A stretch of DNA of 64,000 nt from Stromatinia cepivora (taxonomy: Eukaryota > Ascomycota > Leotiomycetes > Helotiales > Sclerotiniaceae): contig RCTD01000023.1 of NCBI GenBank assembly GCA_014898415.1, positions 496,001 to 560,000 of the forward strand. The letters are read 5' to 3'. The translations under genes were made by a program, and so were the position numbers. Below are positions 1 through 13,082 of the stretch, one piece after another; within the stretch, counting starts at the first letter, position 1, and every line of letters begins with the position of its first letter. A model generated the notes under the pieces. It was not told the DNA's origin. It worked only from the letters and a program-made list of their open reading frames with translations, and did not search any database.

Positions 1-1669
1 TAGCCATCTTCTCGTCTTTACCTCTCTCGTGCTCATCCTTGACTATAAAGATCATGTCGAAACGCGATAGAATTGTGGTTTGGAAATCAATGTTCTCGCC
101 TGGCGATTTGAGATCATCATAACGCCCAAAAATAGGATTGGCTGCAGCGAGAACAGAAGTTCGTGCATTGAGAATTGTAGTGATACCGGCTTTAGCTATC
201 GAGATCGTTTGTTGTTCCATAGCTTCATGGATGGCCACTCGATCCTCGTCACGCATTTTGTCGAATTCGTCAATACACACTACACCTCCATCTGCAAGAA
301 CCATAGCTCCCCCTTCGAGGTAAAATTCTCGGGTTGTGTGATCACGTTGAACAGAGGCGGTAAGACCAGCGGCAGAGGATCCTTTTCCGGACGTGTAGAT
401 AGCGATGGGAGCAACCTTTTCTACGAATTTTAAAAGCTGGGATTTGGCAGTTCCGGGATCACCGAGGAGAAGGACGTTAATATCACCACGAAGTTTCATA
501 CCATCAGGAAGGATCTTTTTGGATCCACCTAGTAAGAGGCATGCTATTGCTTTTTTGATATCGTTGTTGCCATAGATAGACGGGGCAATACAGGAAGCGA
601 ATACACTGTAGAGGTCAGGTCTGCGCGACATTTCAAGGAATTCTTGTTCCTCCTCTTCCGAGAACACTGCGTTTCCTTTTGCTGTGTGATCGACATCGCT
701 ATGAATACCCACGGCTCTCAGGTACGGAGTTCGAATGGCAACGGCTGAGGTCGTGGAGGAGCCTTTCGTGTTTTTGTTTTGATAAATAGAAAATATACCA
801 GTGATCATACATCTCGTACCAGGTACCACACGATTTGTTAAATATCTATCGGTTGAGATAAGAACGTGCCGTGGTAGTTCTCCCACCGGAACTTGATCTG
901 GGGCCTCTTGAAGCTTAATAATTTGTTGATCAACGAATTGAGAAGACTCATGAACGACCACATATGGATCCATGGGACAGGGTGGATCTCCAGGCATCTT
1001 TTGTCTATCGCACATCCTGGGTAATGAAACACCAGGAAATCCACCATTTACTGGTAATATTTTTGTAGAGCGGCAATTTCGACATTGTATATTTAGTGCT
1101 GTTGCTTTTGATGATAGTACCGATGCTCCTATGACGATACCTGGCACTCGTACAAGTCGGGATATGGCAAGAGCGTCCAGATCTCGAATAGAAATCTCCG
1201 AGGCTGTGGAGTGAAGGAGGAGTTGATGTTCGGGAAGGACAACGTCTCTGTCTGAGGGATATACAATTCGATGGGTACATCTTTTTAATGCGCTTTCGAA
1301 CTGGAAATAAGTCAGACATAGTTTGGGATAGTTTCTAAGGATTCGTTACAAGAGGTATAATCTCTGCAGGTTCTGTCGCAAGTCTGTGTGCAAGCTCTTC
1401 ATTAAAGGATATCAAGTGCCCAACATCAACGTCGCAAAAGTATTGTTTTAACAGAACATTCTCCCGGATTTGATCCCTGTATTGACTAGATTAGCATGAT
1501 AGGCGCAGATGGGGAAATGCAATGCTTCCTACCTGTAAATGAAGGCATTGTCAATGCGAAACTGAAGAATAAATTGTTCTAATTGCGATTGTACTTGACC
1601 TCTAGTATCTTCATTGTCACCATACTCAGGTGGTAAAACACTTAAAGAAAATACAGATTGGCGATCCAT
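1..1669 (-). CDS. MCM5: DNA replication licensing factor MCM5 (3' end cut by window)
   Basis: Subunit of the MCM2-7 replicative helicase, which loads at origins and unwinds DNA in the nucleus. Exons on the minus strand are 1669-1533, 1476-1350 and 1300-1; both introns (56 and 49 nt) have GT..AG ends, and the first has a GCTAATC branch site. They encode 521 residues of a protein usually about 720 long, so the C-terminal part lies outside the window. Visible motifs are a zinc-binding set C161/C164/C185/C196, Walker A GDPGTAKS (368-375), Walker B VVCIDEFD around 429-435 and the arginine-finger motif SRFD (500-503). The run [20 protein letters not shown] is typical of MCM5 rather than other MCMs. 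The start [14 protein letters not shown] was chosen over an upstream in-frame ATG because it begins the conserved N-terminus. Confidence 0.95.
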
Positions 1670-2345
1670 CTTTTTTGCTGGTATTTGTTTGTGTTGTTGA
1701 GTATAAACTGCGGGGTTATTGGCAGTGTTGATGTTCTGGTCTGTTGTCCTGCTGTTGCTAAGTGACTGACTGAACCTGAGGTTTTTTGATAAGAACAAGA
1801 CGCGTTTCTCCTTTTTTGAACGCGACAAATTTCGTGTAAAGTGTTTGCATGGAAAATTAGAAAACGGCTCACTAGCCACAGCTTGAATCCTAGCAACCTC
1901 CAGCCTCGAGCCCCAGCCTCACCTCCAGAGCAACCAATCAAATGACAACCATGAAAGATGGTTGGTATCGGAACGGAAGGCTGAAAGAACCAGAACATCA
2001 CCTCAATGAAATGAACCTTCGTACAAATAGAATAATCAATGAATTAACGAATATACAACTTGTACCGATCTACGATATGGCAATTTGGATAAACTTGTTC
2101 TCTCAAGTTTCTCATTACCGGCAATGATACCCCCATTACGATTAGTGTTTGTCAACAAATCCGTGTTGACTGCTAGATAGCTTACGAATGCGTCTCCGTG
2201 GCCTGTATTGGGTAGTTTGAAGGAAAGCTTTGTTGTGGCTACTTTTCGGTCCGCTTCTCAGTTGTCGCCGGCTCTTAGATTACAATTGCGCGGTTGTGGG
2301 GAAGATTGAGGCTAGCTGCAGGGTGATCAATACATAATTAAGACC
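1670..2345. promoter_or_regulatory. Shared upstream region of MCM5 and VPS54
   Basis: A 676-bp gap between the head-to-head starts of MCM5 and VPS54. Apart from the ACGCGT site near MCM5, I see no clear element. Short open frames here have no recognisable product. Confidence 0.6.
1800..1805. promoter_or_regulatory. ACGCGT (MCB-like) site upstream of MCM5
   Basis: An ACGCGT palindrome lies about 130 bp upstream of the MCM5 start. A related CGCG core, AACGCGAC, follows at 1819-1826. ACGCGT is the Mlu cell-cycle box bound by MBF (Mbp1-Swi6) in yeasts, where it drives G1/S genes including MCM genes. Use of the site here is inference. Confidence 0.45.
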
Positions 2346-5300
2346 ATGGACCATTCCCCAGCATCGCGGTTTTCTGTGGAGAGTCTTTCTCCTACATCTC
2401 CTGGAGGTCGGAACGAATATCCTTTCCCAAGGTTTGTTTCGCGACTTGGAATCCACTGAAGATTAACATGCTGATATCTAGCAGACCAGGCTCCTCGAGT
2501 AGCAGACTTTATCCAAGGCGTGGGTCGACAGCTAGTTCGATACACTCGATAGGAGGAACATTAGATACAGTCTCACAATGGCATGGGTTGAATGAATCTG
2601 GGCAGAACGGTAAGTTTTGAGAATGGACGGGACAGCTAGGGGTCTGACATATGCAAGCTATATCTACTTTACTCCAACCACCGATCGTTCGAACTGGCCT
2701 CATTCCCCACACTTCCGCCCCCGCATCGAGCGCACATAAACCTCCAACAGCTCGAGATATACCCCCAGTAACACTCACAAATATACCCCGTATCGATCCT
2801 TCGGAATTCAAGTCATATTTGACACAAGTAGGAGCAACTTATGATGCGTTGCAAAGAGCGAAAGAGAACGAAGAAGAGGGAGGAACTCAATTGTTACGCA
2901 AAGGCAGCAAGGCTGATGACTTTGCGGATATCCTAGACTTCGACGTGCGGACACCTAAACTTTCTAGGAAAGCCTCTCTGGCTTCGCTTGCATCCCTGGA
3001 GAGTCCATCGGCATCGGTTCGGAAAAAGTCGAGTAGTGGAAGAAGAGCTCTGCATGCGCCGACTCCCATCTCTACAGTTCCCAGCGTGTACTTTGAGGAG
3101 GACTTTCACTTGGAAAATCCACGAACTTTTGATGTTGTTAGTGAACGATCAGAGGTCATCCGGCCAACCCCTGGCTCTCCTGATGAACGTCGAGCAAGCA
3201 ATGGTTCTGCAATTAACCCCAGAAAGGCCCTGGCCACGAATGCTATACTTCAGGAAAAGTTGTCATGGTACATGGACACTATCGAAGTACATCTAATATC
3301 TTCCATATCTACTGCCTCAACTTCTTTTTTCGCAGCATTAGGATCTTTGAGAGAACTCCATTCTGAGGCAGCAGTTTCCGTAGAGAGGATCAAAACGTTG
3401 AGAAAGGAATTGGAACATTTAGATGAAGAAATGGCCGTGGGTGGATTAAAGATTGTAAATTTGCAAAGAAGGAGAGAGAACTTGAAGCAATTAAATGATG
3501 CAGTTCAGCAACTGAAACAAGTAGTAAATGCCGTTGCTAGTTGTGAATCAATGGTGGAGGATGGTGATGTGGAACAAGCATTGGATGCCATCGATGCTTT
3601 GGAGAAACTTATTGCAGGGGAGGGGATGATGAGCAAACCGGGCCAGCAAAAGATACAACTCCGAGACTTGAGAGGTGCCACAGCCTTGCAAGGAGTAACT
3701 AATGATTTGGATGTCTTACGTTTCCGCATTGGCAAGAGTTTTGAAGCCAGATTTCTGCAAGCCCTTCTTGGTGATCTTAGGCGACATGTTGAAACGGTGT
3801 CTGCCGAAGATACGCTGCAACGTTGGAGTAATGCATCTTCGAGGAATAGGGGCAATCAGAGTCGCGAAACATCTTCACAACAGCCTACATATATGACGGT
3901 TCCTGATGAATTCCGGACAGAATTATCGTCGAATCTGGGCGGCTTGTACAGGGCAAAATATACCTCGGCTGCGACTTCCGCATTTAGAGATGCCGTATTG
4001 AGAGAGGTCCGGAACATTATCCGGCGCTTTCTTCCTAGTTCTAATGATGATGACGCCGATTCTATGATGTCGGCATCCACGGTTGGTGGTGCTAGGCAAA
4101 AGAATCAGCAAGAAAAGTCAATGATATTAGCTCGCAATCTGCGTTCGCTGGATCCGGATGATGCCGAGGAACTTCTTAAGAAAACTTATATTCAGGTTGG
4201 CGAGACTCTAAGAAGGCTAGGGACTCAAGTTAAGGTACTTTTAGACGTCACTAGTACTCTGGGGGATCCGGACACTCCTGGCGGTGTAAAGTCGCCACCA
4301 CGAAGTCCTGTAATAGGGTCAATCAATGCTAGGATGAGCCCCAGTCTAAGGGGCAGTTCTGGCAGGGAGTTGCAAGAAGAAATGCATCAGACCCTGGACA
4401 TGTCTAGTCTTCTTGGACAAGCTGTCGATATTGCTCAAGACAAAGTAGTGAAGGTACTGCGGGTGAGGACAGAACAAAGTACCCATCTCTCGGTCGAAAG
4501 GTTTCTGCGATATTTCACGTTGAACCTACTTTTCGCAAATGAATGCGAAGCTGTGTCAGGTAGAAGTGGCACATCCCTGAAAAATGTAGTAAACGGTCAT
4601 ATCAAAGACTACGTCCAACAGCTAGGTGAATCAGAGCGGCAAAGTCTTGCTACAGGCATGGAAGCAGATCCTTGGAATGCCAAAGATTTCACTGATCAAG
4701 ATAAAGAAGTCTTGTCTAGGATACTTTCCGCAAGCACACAAGATGTCGAAGCATGGAGCTCCGGCAGCAAAGTGTGGCAGCCTTGTACTGATTCGCCTCT
4801 CGGAACCCAATCTTACCTCACACCTCCATCAAACGGTACCCAAAAGAATGGAACCTCAACACCAAATTCTGCCTCTACACCTAGTAAAGCCCAAACTCGT
4901 TCTGCTGTTATCGATGACCAATCATATATCCTCCCCATATCTGCAATCCTTTGTCTCCACGGCCTCGCCTCCCTTCTCCATCTCAACACTGGCATTCCAT
5001 CCATGACCTCCGAAATCGCTACGTCGATCCTCTCGTACCTCACACTATTCAATTCCCGCGTGCAACAACTAATACTCGGAGCCGGCGCTACCACCACCGC
5101 CGGTCTGAAAAAAATAACTACCAAACATCTCGCCCTCGCCGCCCAGGCCACTTCCTTCATATCCGTTCTCATCCCATACATTCGCGAATACGTTCGTCGT
5201 AACGCCGGCACCGGGTCTTCTGTCTCCGTTCTCATGGGCGAGTTCGACAAGATCCGCCGCGCATATCTCGAACATCAGCAATTGATCTACGATAAATTCC

Positions 5301-5933
5301 TTAATATTATGGTCGGAAGAGCAACTGCTCACATTAAAAGCATGAAGATGATTAACTGGGAGGATGAACCTGGAGCCGCTTCTATCAATGCGTATATGGA
5401 GACGATGACGAAAGAGACGCTTACGTTGCATAAAGTTCTCAACAAGCATCTCCCAGATATGACCGTGAACATGATCATGGAGCTAGTATTTAAAAGCTTC
5501 AGAGAGCAATTGGGGAAGGCTTTCGGGGATGTCGTGCTGGGAAGTGAGGATGCTAAGGCACGGTATGTTATCTTGATTCTTTTTCTACTCCCCTTTTCAA
5601 AAATCCTCAAGTGACTAATGAGAAAATAGAATGCTTCGCGATGCAGAATACTTCAAGGCTCGTGTAGGTGGTCTCGATGGCGCAAATGATGCAGGCGACT
5701 ACATCATCAAAGTCGTACAGGATAAGAACGTCCCGAGGGCTCCGCCTTCACCTGCGGCCACACCCCCCGATACTCAGGTCACACCACCAGCAGAAGAAAC
5801 TCAACCGGCTTTGGAAAATGGGAACGGGAACGGGAATGGGGATGGGAATGGAGCAGCCAACAGCCGAGACATTCTCCTTCCCGCGACGAGAAATCCCGCT
5901 ACAGATACCCCGCAATCCATTCTTATGAAATAA
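2346..5933 (+). CDS. VPS54: GARP complex subunit Vps54
   Basis: Large subunit of the Golgi-associated retrograde protein tether, which captures endosome-derived vesicles at the trans-Golgi. Exons 2346-2431, 2482-2609, 2658-5562 and 5630-5933 join in frame to 1,140 residues. The first two short exons supply an N-terminus starting MDHSPASRFSVESLSP, and the acceptor of intron 1 could be three bases later. After a Ser/Pro-rich head there is a conserved vesicle-tether region with coiled-coil propensity (VERIKTLRKELEHLDEEM), then a Vps54 C-terminal domain starting near SYILPISAILCLHGLASL and including FDKIRRAYLEHQQLIYDKF and KHLPDMTVNMIMELVFKSF. The tail is low-complexity Gly/Asn/Pro. Length suits filamentous fungal Vps54. 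It is head-to-head with MCM5 and tail-to-tail with XRN1. Confidence 0.93.
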
Positions 5934-6621
5934 ATGCAGAAAGTAGTGGGAAAAAAGCGAATAGGGAAAAGAGGGCGTTGGTAAGATGCTTGTAGATAGA
6001 TACCTCGATCTCGTCGGTACGAGGTGGATACCAATGAGGATGTGTTGTATATTAGTGATTATTGAGGGACGTTCCACCGTATGTCTGTAGACAGGTTCAA
6101 AATATGTGAATTTATGTCAAGTGGAAAGACCTCTAGGATCCAGATGTAAGTTTGTTTAAATTTATGAGGATCATTACATTATCTATCTTACCAATGGCTG
6201 GCTATAAACTCACTGTCATATTTCATAGTATTTACTGTGAATATATATCATAGACTTCAAAGATTTAATTCTCTGTATATCTAACTATTTTCTCTTCTGA
6301 TCATATCATGCCTCTGCATCCAACAAGTCATCATCTCCTCCAACATGGCAGTAATAATTGATTGTGATCACGCGCTCATCGCATCTGAAGCCTATTGACC
6401 ATGCATGCATGGTAATAATACAAGCAAATCATAACCATCCCACTCGTGAAATCGTTATTCTAGTCTCGTAAAAGTATTCATCCGTGAAGGATCGCTCGCG
6501 AATTTTATTCATCTCATAATGTATCATGCCATGTAAGATCGTGAAAATTCCATGCCATGCCAATATTGCTTTTCCAGAAATACCAAAGAAGAAAAGTCGA
6601 CGGAACCAGAAAATTGTAAAT
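5934..6621. other. Convergent intergenic region VPS54/XRN1
   Basis: A 688-bp AT-rich stretch between the stops of two convergent genes, expected to hold both 3' UTRs and polyadenylation signals. No gene, RNA or repeat is recognised. Confidence 0.6.
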
Positions 6622-9600
6622 CTAAGCTTGTGGAGGATGTGGATTACCACCTTGACCTCTCGAAGCACCGCGGCCTCTACCACCTCGGCCTCTACCTCTG
6701 CCTCGTGAATCCAACGCAGCCGGTGGGGGAACATTGTTATATGCTACGCTGCCAGCTGCGGGACTGCCACCTCTAGCGGCTGCAAATGCGGTTCCACGAC
6801 CTCGGGTGCCATTGGCATTACCGGTCGTGTTCACAGGTGTTGTGTCACGAATAACCATGCTGCTATGAACTGCTGGGGTAGCATTATCAGTTGAATTACC
6901 ATATGCATTTCCATTGGGGAATCCTCCACGACCACGTCCACCACGAGGTACAAAATTTCCACGTTGTCCTGAAACAGCGCCACGGAAAGAACCTCGAAGC
7001 GGAGGAGGTGGTCCAGATTCTCTATATTGTTGACCCCGACCAAAGCCATAGCTACCATTGGTTGTTAAAGGCGTGGTAGTTGGGGCGGGTCTCTTCTCAG
7101 CAGCGGCTCTAGAACCTGCAATCAGTTGCTTGTTGGTAAGATTGAGCACACTAGCGATTGGTACGGTGGATCCACGGAACGGGGAACATCGTTCACCAAG
7201 AGTCGTGCCACTCATGAAAGTAACATCGAATAGAACATCAAGTAGAGTGGTGCGTGGAGTGCGAGAGATACCCACGACTGTACCGCGCGTGGCAATGGGC
7301 ACGCGACCAGAATCTGCAACATAGACAACACGATCACCCAGAGCAAATTTCTGGTTGCCGCAACGATGTTCAGCATCAGATGGCTTCAAGAGCGCACCAC
7401 GTGGAACAGCTTTAAGCGTTGTACGTTGAGGTTGAGGACCATTCATCAAAGCTTGTTGAGCCGCTTGTTCGATAGCCATTACGGTATCAGAGTCAAGCTG
7501 CTCAGCATCCAAAGGTACTTTTTCAAAGTTCTTGGACTCGATGGTTTTGAGCCATGCCACAATCTCCTTGACACTGGCACCAGGGAAGTCAGACTCCTCA
7601 TATTCATTGCCTTGAGGTTTTCTTTGGATGCCGGCAAAGAAATGAGGAAACTTGGTCATATAAGTGCTGATGAGCTCTATAGCTTTATTGCTGAACTCCC
7701 ATCCATTATCAGCTCGTCGCGAATAACCCAAAACCTTGAGTTTCTTGCCCTCAAATTTGAGGTTCAGTCCCAAGTTGACGCGGAGCTGACCCACAGCAGA
7801 AACTTGGAAGGATGAAGTAATCTTGCTGAGTACTAAAGGATGCAATCCTAACATTTTAGCAACTGCAAAAGACGGGGTATATTGACTATTGTTTTTGGCG
7901 TTGTGAACAATGTTTTTGCCAAATTCTACTTCCTTGCCTTTGATTGTGGACAAAGAGATTTGAAGTTTGTGATCTGCATGACCTTCAACTAGTCCTGGGC
8001 GGCCATAGTTGAAATCCCCGAGAAAGAATATTCGGTCATCAACAGGGAACTCCTCCTCCACAGGCAAAGCAGCTCTCTCCAAAAATCGCTGATCTTCACT
8101 AATAACTTCATCCACCACAACTTGCGAAGCATAGTCTGTGTCCTGGCCAGGAATAACAGCATATTCTTTGATGGTCGCACCGTCATCCATCTTTTTCAAA
8201 CCTTTCAGCATCTCCACATGAGTGAGGGACTCCACTGGTCCAATGATTATACCAAGACGTTTGCTATAAGTGCTTTCTATTCTTTCGGCTTTCTTGCGGA
8301 AGTCGTCGATTTCACGAGGTCCGTGTGCTCTAGTGATAGGTTGACCACTGGCATCTTCGGAAGGCAGATAATCGAATAGTTCATCGGAGACTTTGACAAC
8401 TTTACCTTCCTGTAAGAAAGGATAGCCAACAAATACTCTTTTACCAAGTTTCTGTTGTGCTGTCTTGACATTTGTTCGAACTTCACAATCTTCGATTGTG
8501 ACAACCATACTTTCATTACGGCTGTCTGACTGGAAAACGTTGACCCCATGGAAACCCAATGTTGCATTGTATGGAAGATAATTCAAACTTGGGAATCCAG
8601 CTAGAGATGCAGATCCAAGCTTAGCTCCATCCATGAGACCATGGTAAAAGTCCAGGCCCTCGATTGTCGGCAGGTCAAAAATGTTTTCGATGCAGTGGCA
8701 ATGGGCAATATCGGGGAAAATACCCACCAATGAAGATGGGTAAGTGAAGTCGACATCTGGATCGTAAGTGAACTTCAAAGAGACTCCGAACTCATTCCTA
8801 GCCTTCTCAGCATCGCTCAGCAAATTATTCTTCGTAGCCATAGCATCCAACAATCGCTTTTCATCGATGAATGGAATCTTGACCACAGCTTCCCATTCCA
8901 TCTTCTTTCCGTTCATATCTAGTTCGAAGTCTCGGGGGTAGAAATCGATGATAGGAGAAGCGGGATTCGTCATGAGATCATGATACACTGTCGGCACAAT
9001 CTTCTTACTACGATCCGGTAGCACGCCCATAAGTTGTTCAAACGGGTGGAATGGCTGCCCAAGCTTGAAATTGACATCTGCTTTCAGTCCTTTTATGACG
9101 TCTGCGGATACTGTTAGCTTAGAAATAAGAGATTCCAGATATAATGCTCACCAGAAATCATCGGCGAATAGTGATATTGGTAATACCACGGCCACGATAC
9201 GACACCACGATAGTAGTAGTAAAGAACCCACTGCAAACCCTGGACGTAATTCTCGCACAACTTCGTCAACTCTGTTTCATTCTTTCGATCCCATTCAAAT
9301 TTGCCCTCATAATATTTGTCTTTCCACTCTTGGAACTTCTCTTCGTATTTACGATCCATCTCAGCTTGTGCTTGTTCTCTGGTAACATCGAGAACTTCTG
9401 CTTTGTCGTATTGTTTAACAATTCGCATGATCGCAAGTTGAGACTCCTCCTCTTCATCATCATCGTCTTCCTCGTCGTCGGCACTGAGCTTAGCAGGGAA
9501 TGAAAGCTGCATGTGACGTTCTCCATTATCACTCTGAACTGTTTTCCATTCTAGGTGTAGGCTCTCTGCTAGATCCTGCGCGAATTTTCTATCCGCTGCG

Positions 9601-10889
9601 GGCAGCTTTTCGGATAAATCTAATGCTTCTGTTCCTCTCTTCTGTACATAGGATTTGACTTGCTTCCATATTTGTTGCTGTGCCGTGGTCATGACAAGTT
9701 TGCCCTTATTCTTGCCTTTCACCATGACATCCTCCTTTGACATCTGCTTAGCCTTGAACCATGATGAGTCCGAGCTCTCCGATTCAAAAAATCTGTACTC
9801 AACGTGAGACAGTTCATCAAGCAAGATTGCCAGTCGGCTCATGTTGATAACTCCTCCCTCATTGATATATCCACCACCCTTGGGCAAAATGGTCTTGTAT
9901 ACCTTGAACATCAACGCCAACGCTCCTTCGTTAATGTGTAAATTTGGAAGATTCGGAAGAAAATCGTTGCCGACAAAGAACGCCATAAGGATAAAATCAT
10001 CAATAACGCGCTCGAGATCGAATGAAAAGCCTAAAACCCCATCTTCTTTTAACTCCTGAAACTCCAATTCTAAGTACTCTCTAACAATGCACAGATGCAT
10101 CAAATAAAAATTTTGATGCTCTAACTCCTTTGACTTGGCTTTACTCTGCCTGCCAAAGGTAACCTCTTCACGAAGAAGGCAAAAATGAGGGTCATGACTT
10201 AACAATCCCAACATAATTAAGTCTGCATCTAAACCATAAAGACAATGACGTCTGTTAGGATCGTAATCCGGTTGTGCTTTCTTGAGGCGAATGTACTCCA
10301 TAATTTTGTGCTCCCCCTCTCCTGGTACTTCATGCCCCGAGAGCACAATCTCGGTTCCTTGCCAATCCACATCCTCTGAGATCTTCTTTGCGATGAAATA
10401 TTTCAGTTGAAGGGTTAACTTTTGCATAAACTCCGTGCCTAAAATGATTAGCTTGTGTAATATCATCTCTCCAAAAGACTTACCTGGTGTGATTGAATTA
10501 CTGTCAAACGCCTCCTCCTTTGGCATTTCCTTTCCTTCTCGAATTGCCTTTTCTCTTGCATTCTCGACATCTAATGCCGTTCTAAATCTTCGAGCTCGTT
10601 GTTGGTTCATCTTTGCGCGAGGAGCCACTCCATCCACAGCCATGAAGAAAAGCTGCTTTGGCTTAATCTTCCCATAAAGATGTTCAATGTAATTAAAAAT
10701 TGCAATGAACATCTGCTCCTCTGTCATACGAAAGGTCGCATCATCTGAGTCTTTGTGTGTACAATTATGAATGATACCATTCATATCCAGATATAGACAG
10801 TCGAACTCTGGTATTCTGTTCTCCGCAATCAACTGCGAGATCGAGGGATACCTCTCACTCATCCATCTGAAGAATTTTGGGACACCCAT
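6622..10889 (-). CDS. XRN1: 5'-3' exoribonuclease 1 (Xrn1/Kem1)
   Basis: Cytoplasmic exonuclease that degrades decapped mRNA from the 5' end. Minus-strand exons 10889-10484, 10438-9152 and 9101-6622 join to 1,390 residues. The N-terminal nuclease starts MGVPKFFRWMSERYP and shows the acidic metal-site segments LDMNGIIHNC, GEGEHKIMEYIR and GLDADLIMLGLLSH, then FVGNDFLPNLPNL. The WPWYYQYHYSPMISD segment bridges the second intron. The C-terminal part carries SH3-like and PAZ/Tudor-type regions of cytoplasmic Xrn1 and ends in RGG repeats (SRGRGRGRGGRGRG). Its length and this tail separate it from nuclear Rat1. The first intron is 45 nt with no in-frame stop, so an unspliced mRNA would still read through with a 15-residue insert. 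It is head-to-head with HAT2. Confidence 0.96.
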
Positions 10890-11445
10890 AATGTAGAAAT
10901 AATGCGCAGGGTGCGCGAAATATTTTTAATTGTGTAGAAAGGTTTGCGATTTGTAGGTTGTGATTATTGAAGTGGCGCACTTTGCTTTTACCACAAAGTG
11001 AAAATGAGGAGCGGAGAATGTTACAAGTTCAGGACCTTTGTAGGATGAAAGGACTGATCCTTCTTTTTATATTGACTGCCCCGGATGGCTTAGAGGAGGT
11101 GTTGAACTATTGAGAAATAATCTCTTCAAAAGATTAAGGAAAGAATTTGGTTTGGGCTTCCTCTCGAGGACATTCAACAAGCTCTCCCAGTTACACTAAC
11201 GTCACAATTGACGCTAGCGGACGCCGGGGCCGACCCGTAACTACAAGCGACCCACCCATTGCGCGCTTTTGGAGCGCGTCTTCCTAGCTTCAGAGCTTCA
11301 TTTTTGACACGAAATACAAATTTAGTGCAATATATTCACGGAGTTACCTACTTAAGTTCCTCAATACTTTGAGCGATTTTGAGACCACAAAGTGAGGCTT
11401 TTGCACCAGATTTCGATAAATTTTGAGCAGAAAATAATCGCCAGT
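10890..11445. promoter_or_regulatory. Shared upstream region of XRN1 and HAT2
   Basis: A 556-bp gap between two divergent starts. Near 11081-11150 there is a tRNA-Ser-like fragment without a usable T arm, which I do not call. GC-rich segments around 11215-11280 include AGCGCGTC. No other element is recognised. Confidence 0.5.
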
Positions 11446-13082
11446 ATGGCTCCCCAATCAGAAGATCATGATATGAACAGTAAGTTTGGATTTGCGGTGC
11501 AGCGCATTATGTATGCTTCAATTATGTAGAAGCTTGCTAATAGATACAAAGTGAGCCGACCCGTAGATGATAATGAAGATATGGAGCAAAAGATTATTAA
11601 CGAGGGTACCAATGCTCGCTCCGAGAAATGAGGAATTGAACTAAATTCTGCGATCAGAGTACAAAACATGGAAGAAGAACAGTCCTTTTCTCTACGATAT
11701 GATTCTGAGGTATGGGATTTCACGACTCTCAAAGTTATACTTCAACTGACAATCTCGCAGCACTGCGCTAGAATGGCCCACCTTGACAACCCAATGGTTT
11801 CCCGATGTTAAAGAGTAAGCTCAATTCATAAGTCGGTCATGAACTTTACTGACGGTATCCAGACCAGCAGGAAAGAATTATTCAGTCCACAGACTCCTTA
11901 TTGGTACTCATACCTCGAACGGCGCACAGAACTATCTACAAATCGCAAACGTCGAGCTACCAAAAAATGTCACTCCAAATCATGTTGATTACGATGAGGA
12001 TCGCGAGGAGATTGGAGGTTATGGGAAATCATCATCAGGGGAACAGGCAGCAATCAAAATGACCATCGAACAGAAGATAGATCATCCAGGAGAGGTCAAT
12101 AAGGCCAGATACCAACCACAAAACCCAAACATTATAGCGACTATGTGCGTTGATGGCAGAGTTTTAATCTTCGATCGTACCAAGCACAGCAGTCTTCCTA
12201 AAGGAGTTGTTAGCCCACAAGTTGAGCTTGTAGGACATAAAAAGGAAGGTTTTGGTCTGGGCTGGAATCCACACGTTGCTGGCGAACTTGCGACTGGTAG
12301 CGAAGACAAAACCGTTAGGTTATGGTATGCAAAATTAGGGGTTGAAAATAGGGCTCTGCTGACTCGCCAATAGGGATCTCAATACTTTACAAGCAAATGG
12401 TCACCAATTAAAGTCGAGTAAAGTTTACACCCACCACACTTCTATCGTTAACGATGTCCAATATCACCCTCTCCACAAATCCCTCATTGGAACAGTCTCA
12501 GATGACTTGACCCTCCAAATACTCGATATCAGACAACCAGATACCGATAAATCAGTTAGCAAAGGACAAGGACACACCGATGCCATCAACGCCCTGGCAT
12601 TCAACCCCGCATCAGAATTTGTCTTAGCTACCGCATCAGCAGATAAGACCATTGGTCTTTGGGACTTGAGAAATCTAAAAGAAAAACTTCACACCCTCGA
12701 AGGTCACATGGATGCTGTCACTTCTCTCGCTTGGCATCCAACAGAAGAAGCGATATTGGGAAGTGGTAGTTATGACCGTAGGGTCATTTTCTGGGATCTT
12801 AGCAGAGTTGGTATGGAGCAATTACCAGATGACCAAGAGGATGGCCCACCTGAATTGTAAGTTCTACCTTTTGATTTTGAAAATGGCAAGATCCTAACTT
12901 CATCTAGATTATTCATGCACGGAGGTCACACGAATCATCTTGCCGACTTTAGCTGGAACCAAAATGAACCATGGGTAGTATGTAGCGCAGCAGAAGACAA
13001 TCTAATTCAAATTTGGAAGGTCTCGGAAGGAATCGTAGGAAAAGATATTGAGGAGATCCCTATGGACGAACTGGAGCACTAG
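11446..13082 (+). CDS. HAT2: WD40 histone-binding protein Hat2/RbAp48 family
   Basis: Histone H4-binding WD40 protein of the RbAp46/48 family; family members work in type B histone acetyltransferase, CAF-1 and other chromatin complexes. Seven exons join to 437 residues: 11446-11479, 11552-11605, 11658-11709, 11761-11814, 11863-12324, 12374-12856 and 12908-13082. The N-terminal helix EEYKTWKKNSPFLYDM is the histone-binding signature. WD repeats follow, with clear GH..WD units such as SEDKTVRLWDLNTL, ASADKTIGLWDLRNL, SGSYDRRVIFWDLSRV and AAEDNLIQIWKVSE, and the family insert DDQEDGPPELLFMHGGHT. The second acceptor is the least certain, because the obvious TAG upstream gives a stop. Fungi may have more than one family member, so HAT2 rather than MSI1/CAC3 is a best guess. 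Confidence 0.92.

Noticed and set aside
4813..5449. Long frames opposite VPS54 and likewise opposite XRN1, condensin and cysteine synthase
   Set aside because: They overlap strongly conserved coding sequence on the other strand and show no family features; shadows of the real genes.
11081..11150. tRNA-Ser-like start (GGATGGCTTAGAGG and TTGAGAAAT)
   Set aside because: No T arm with TTCGA and no closing acceptor strand; probably chance.
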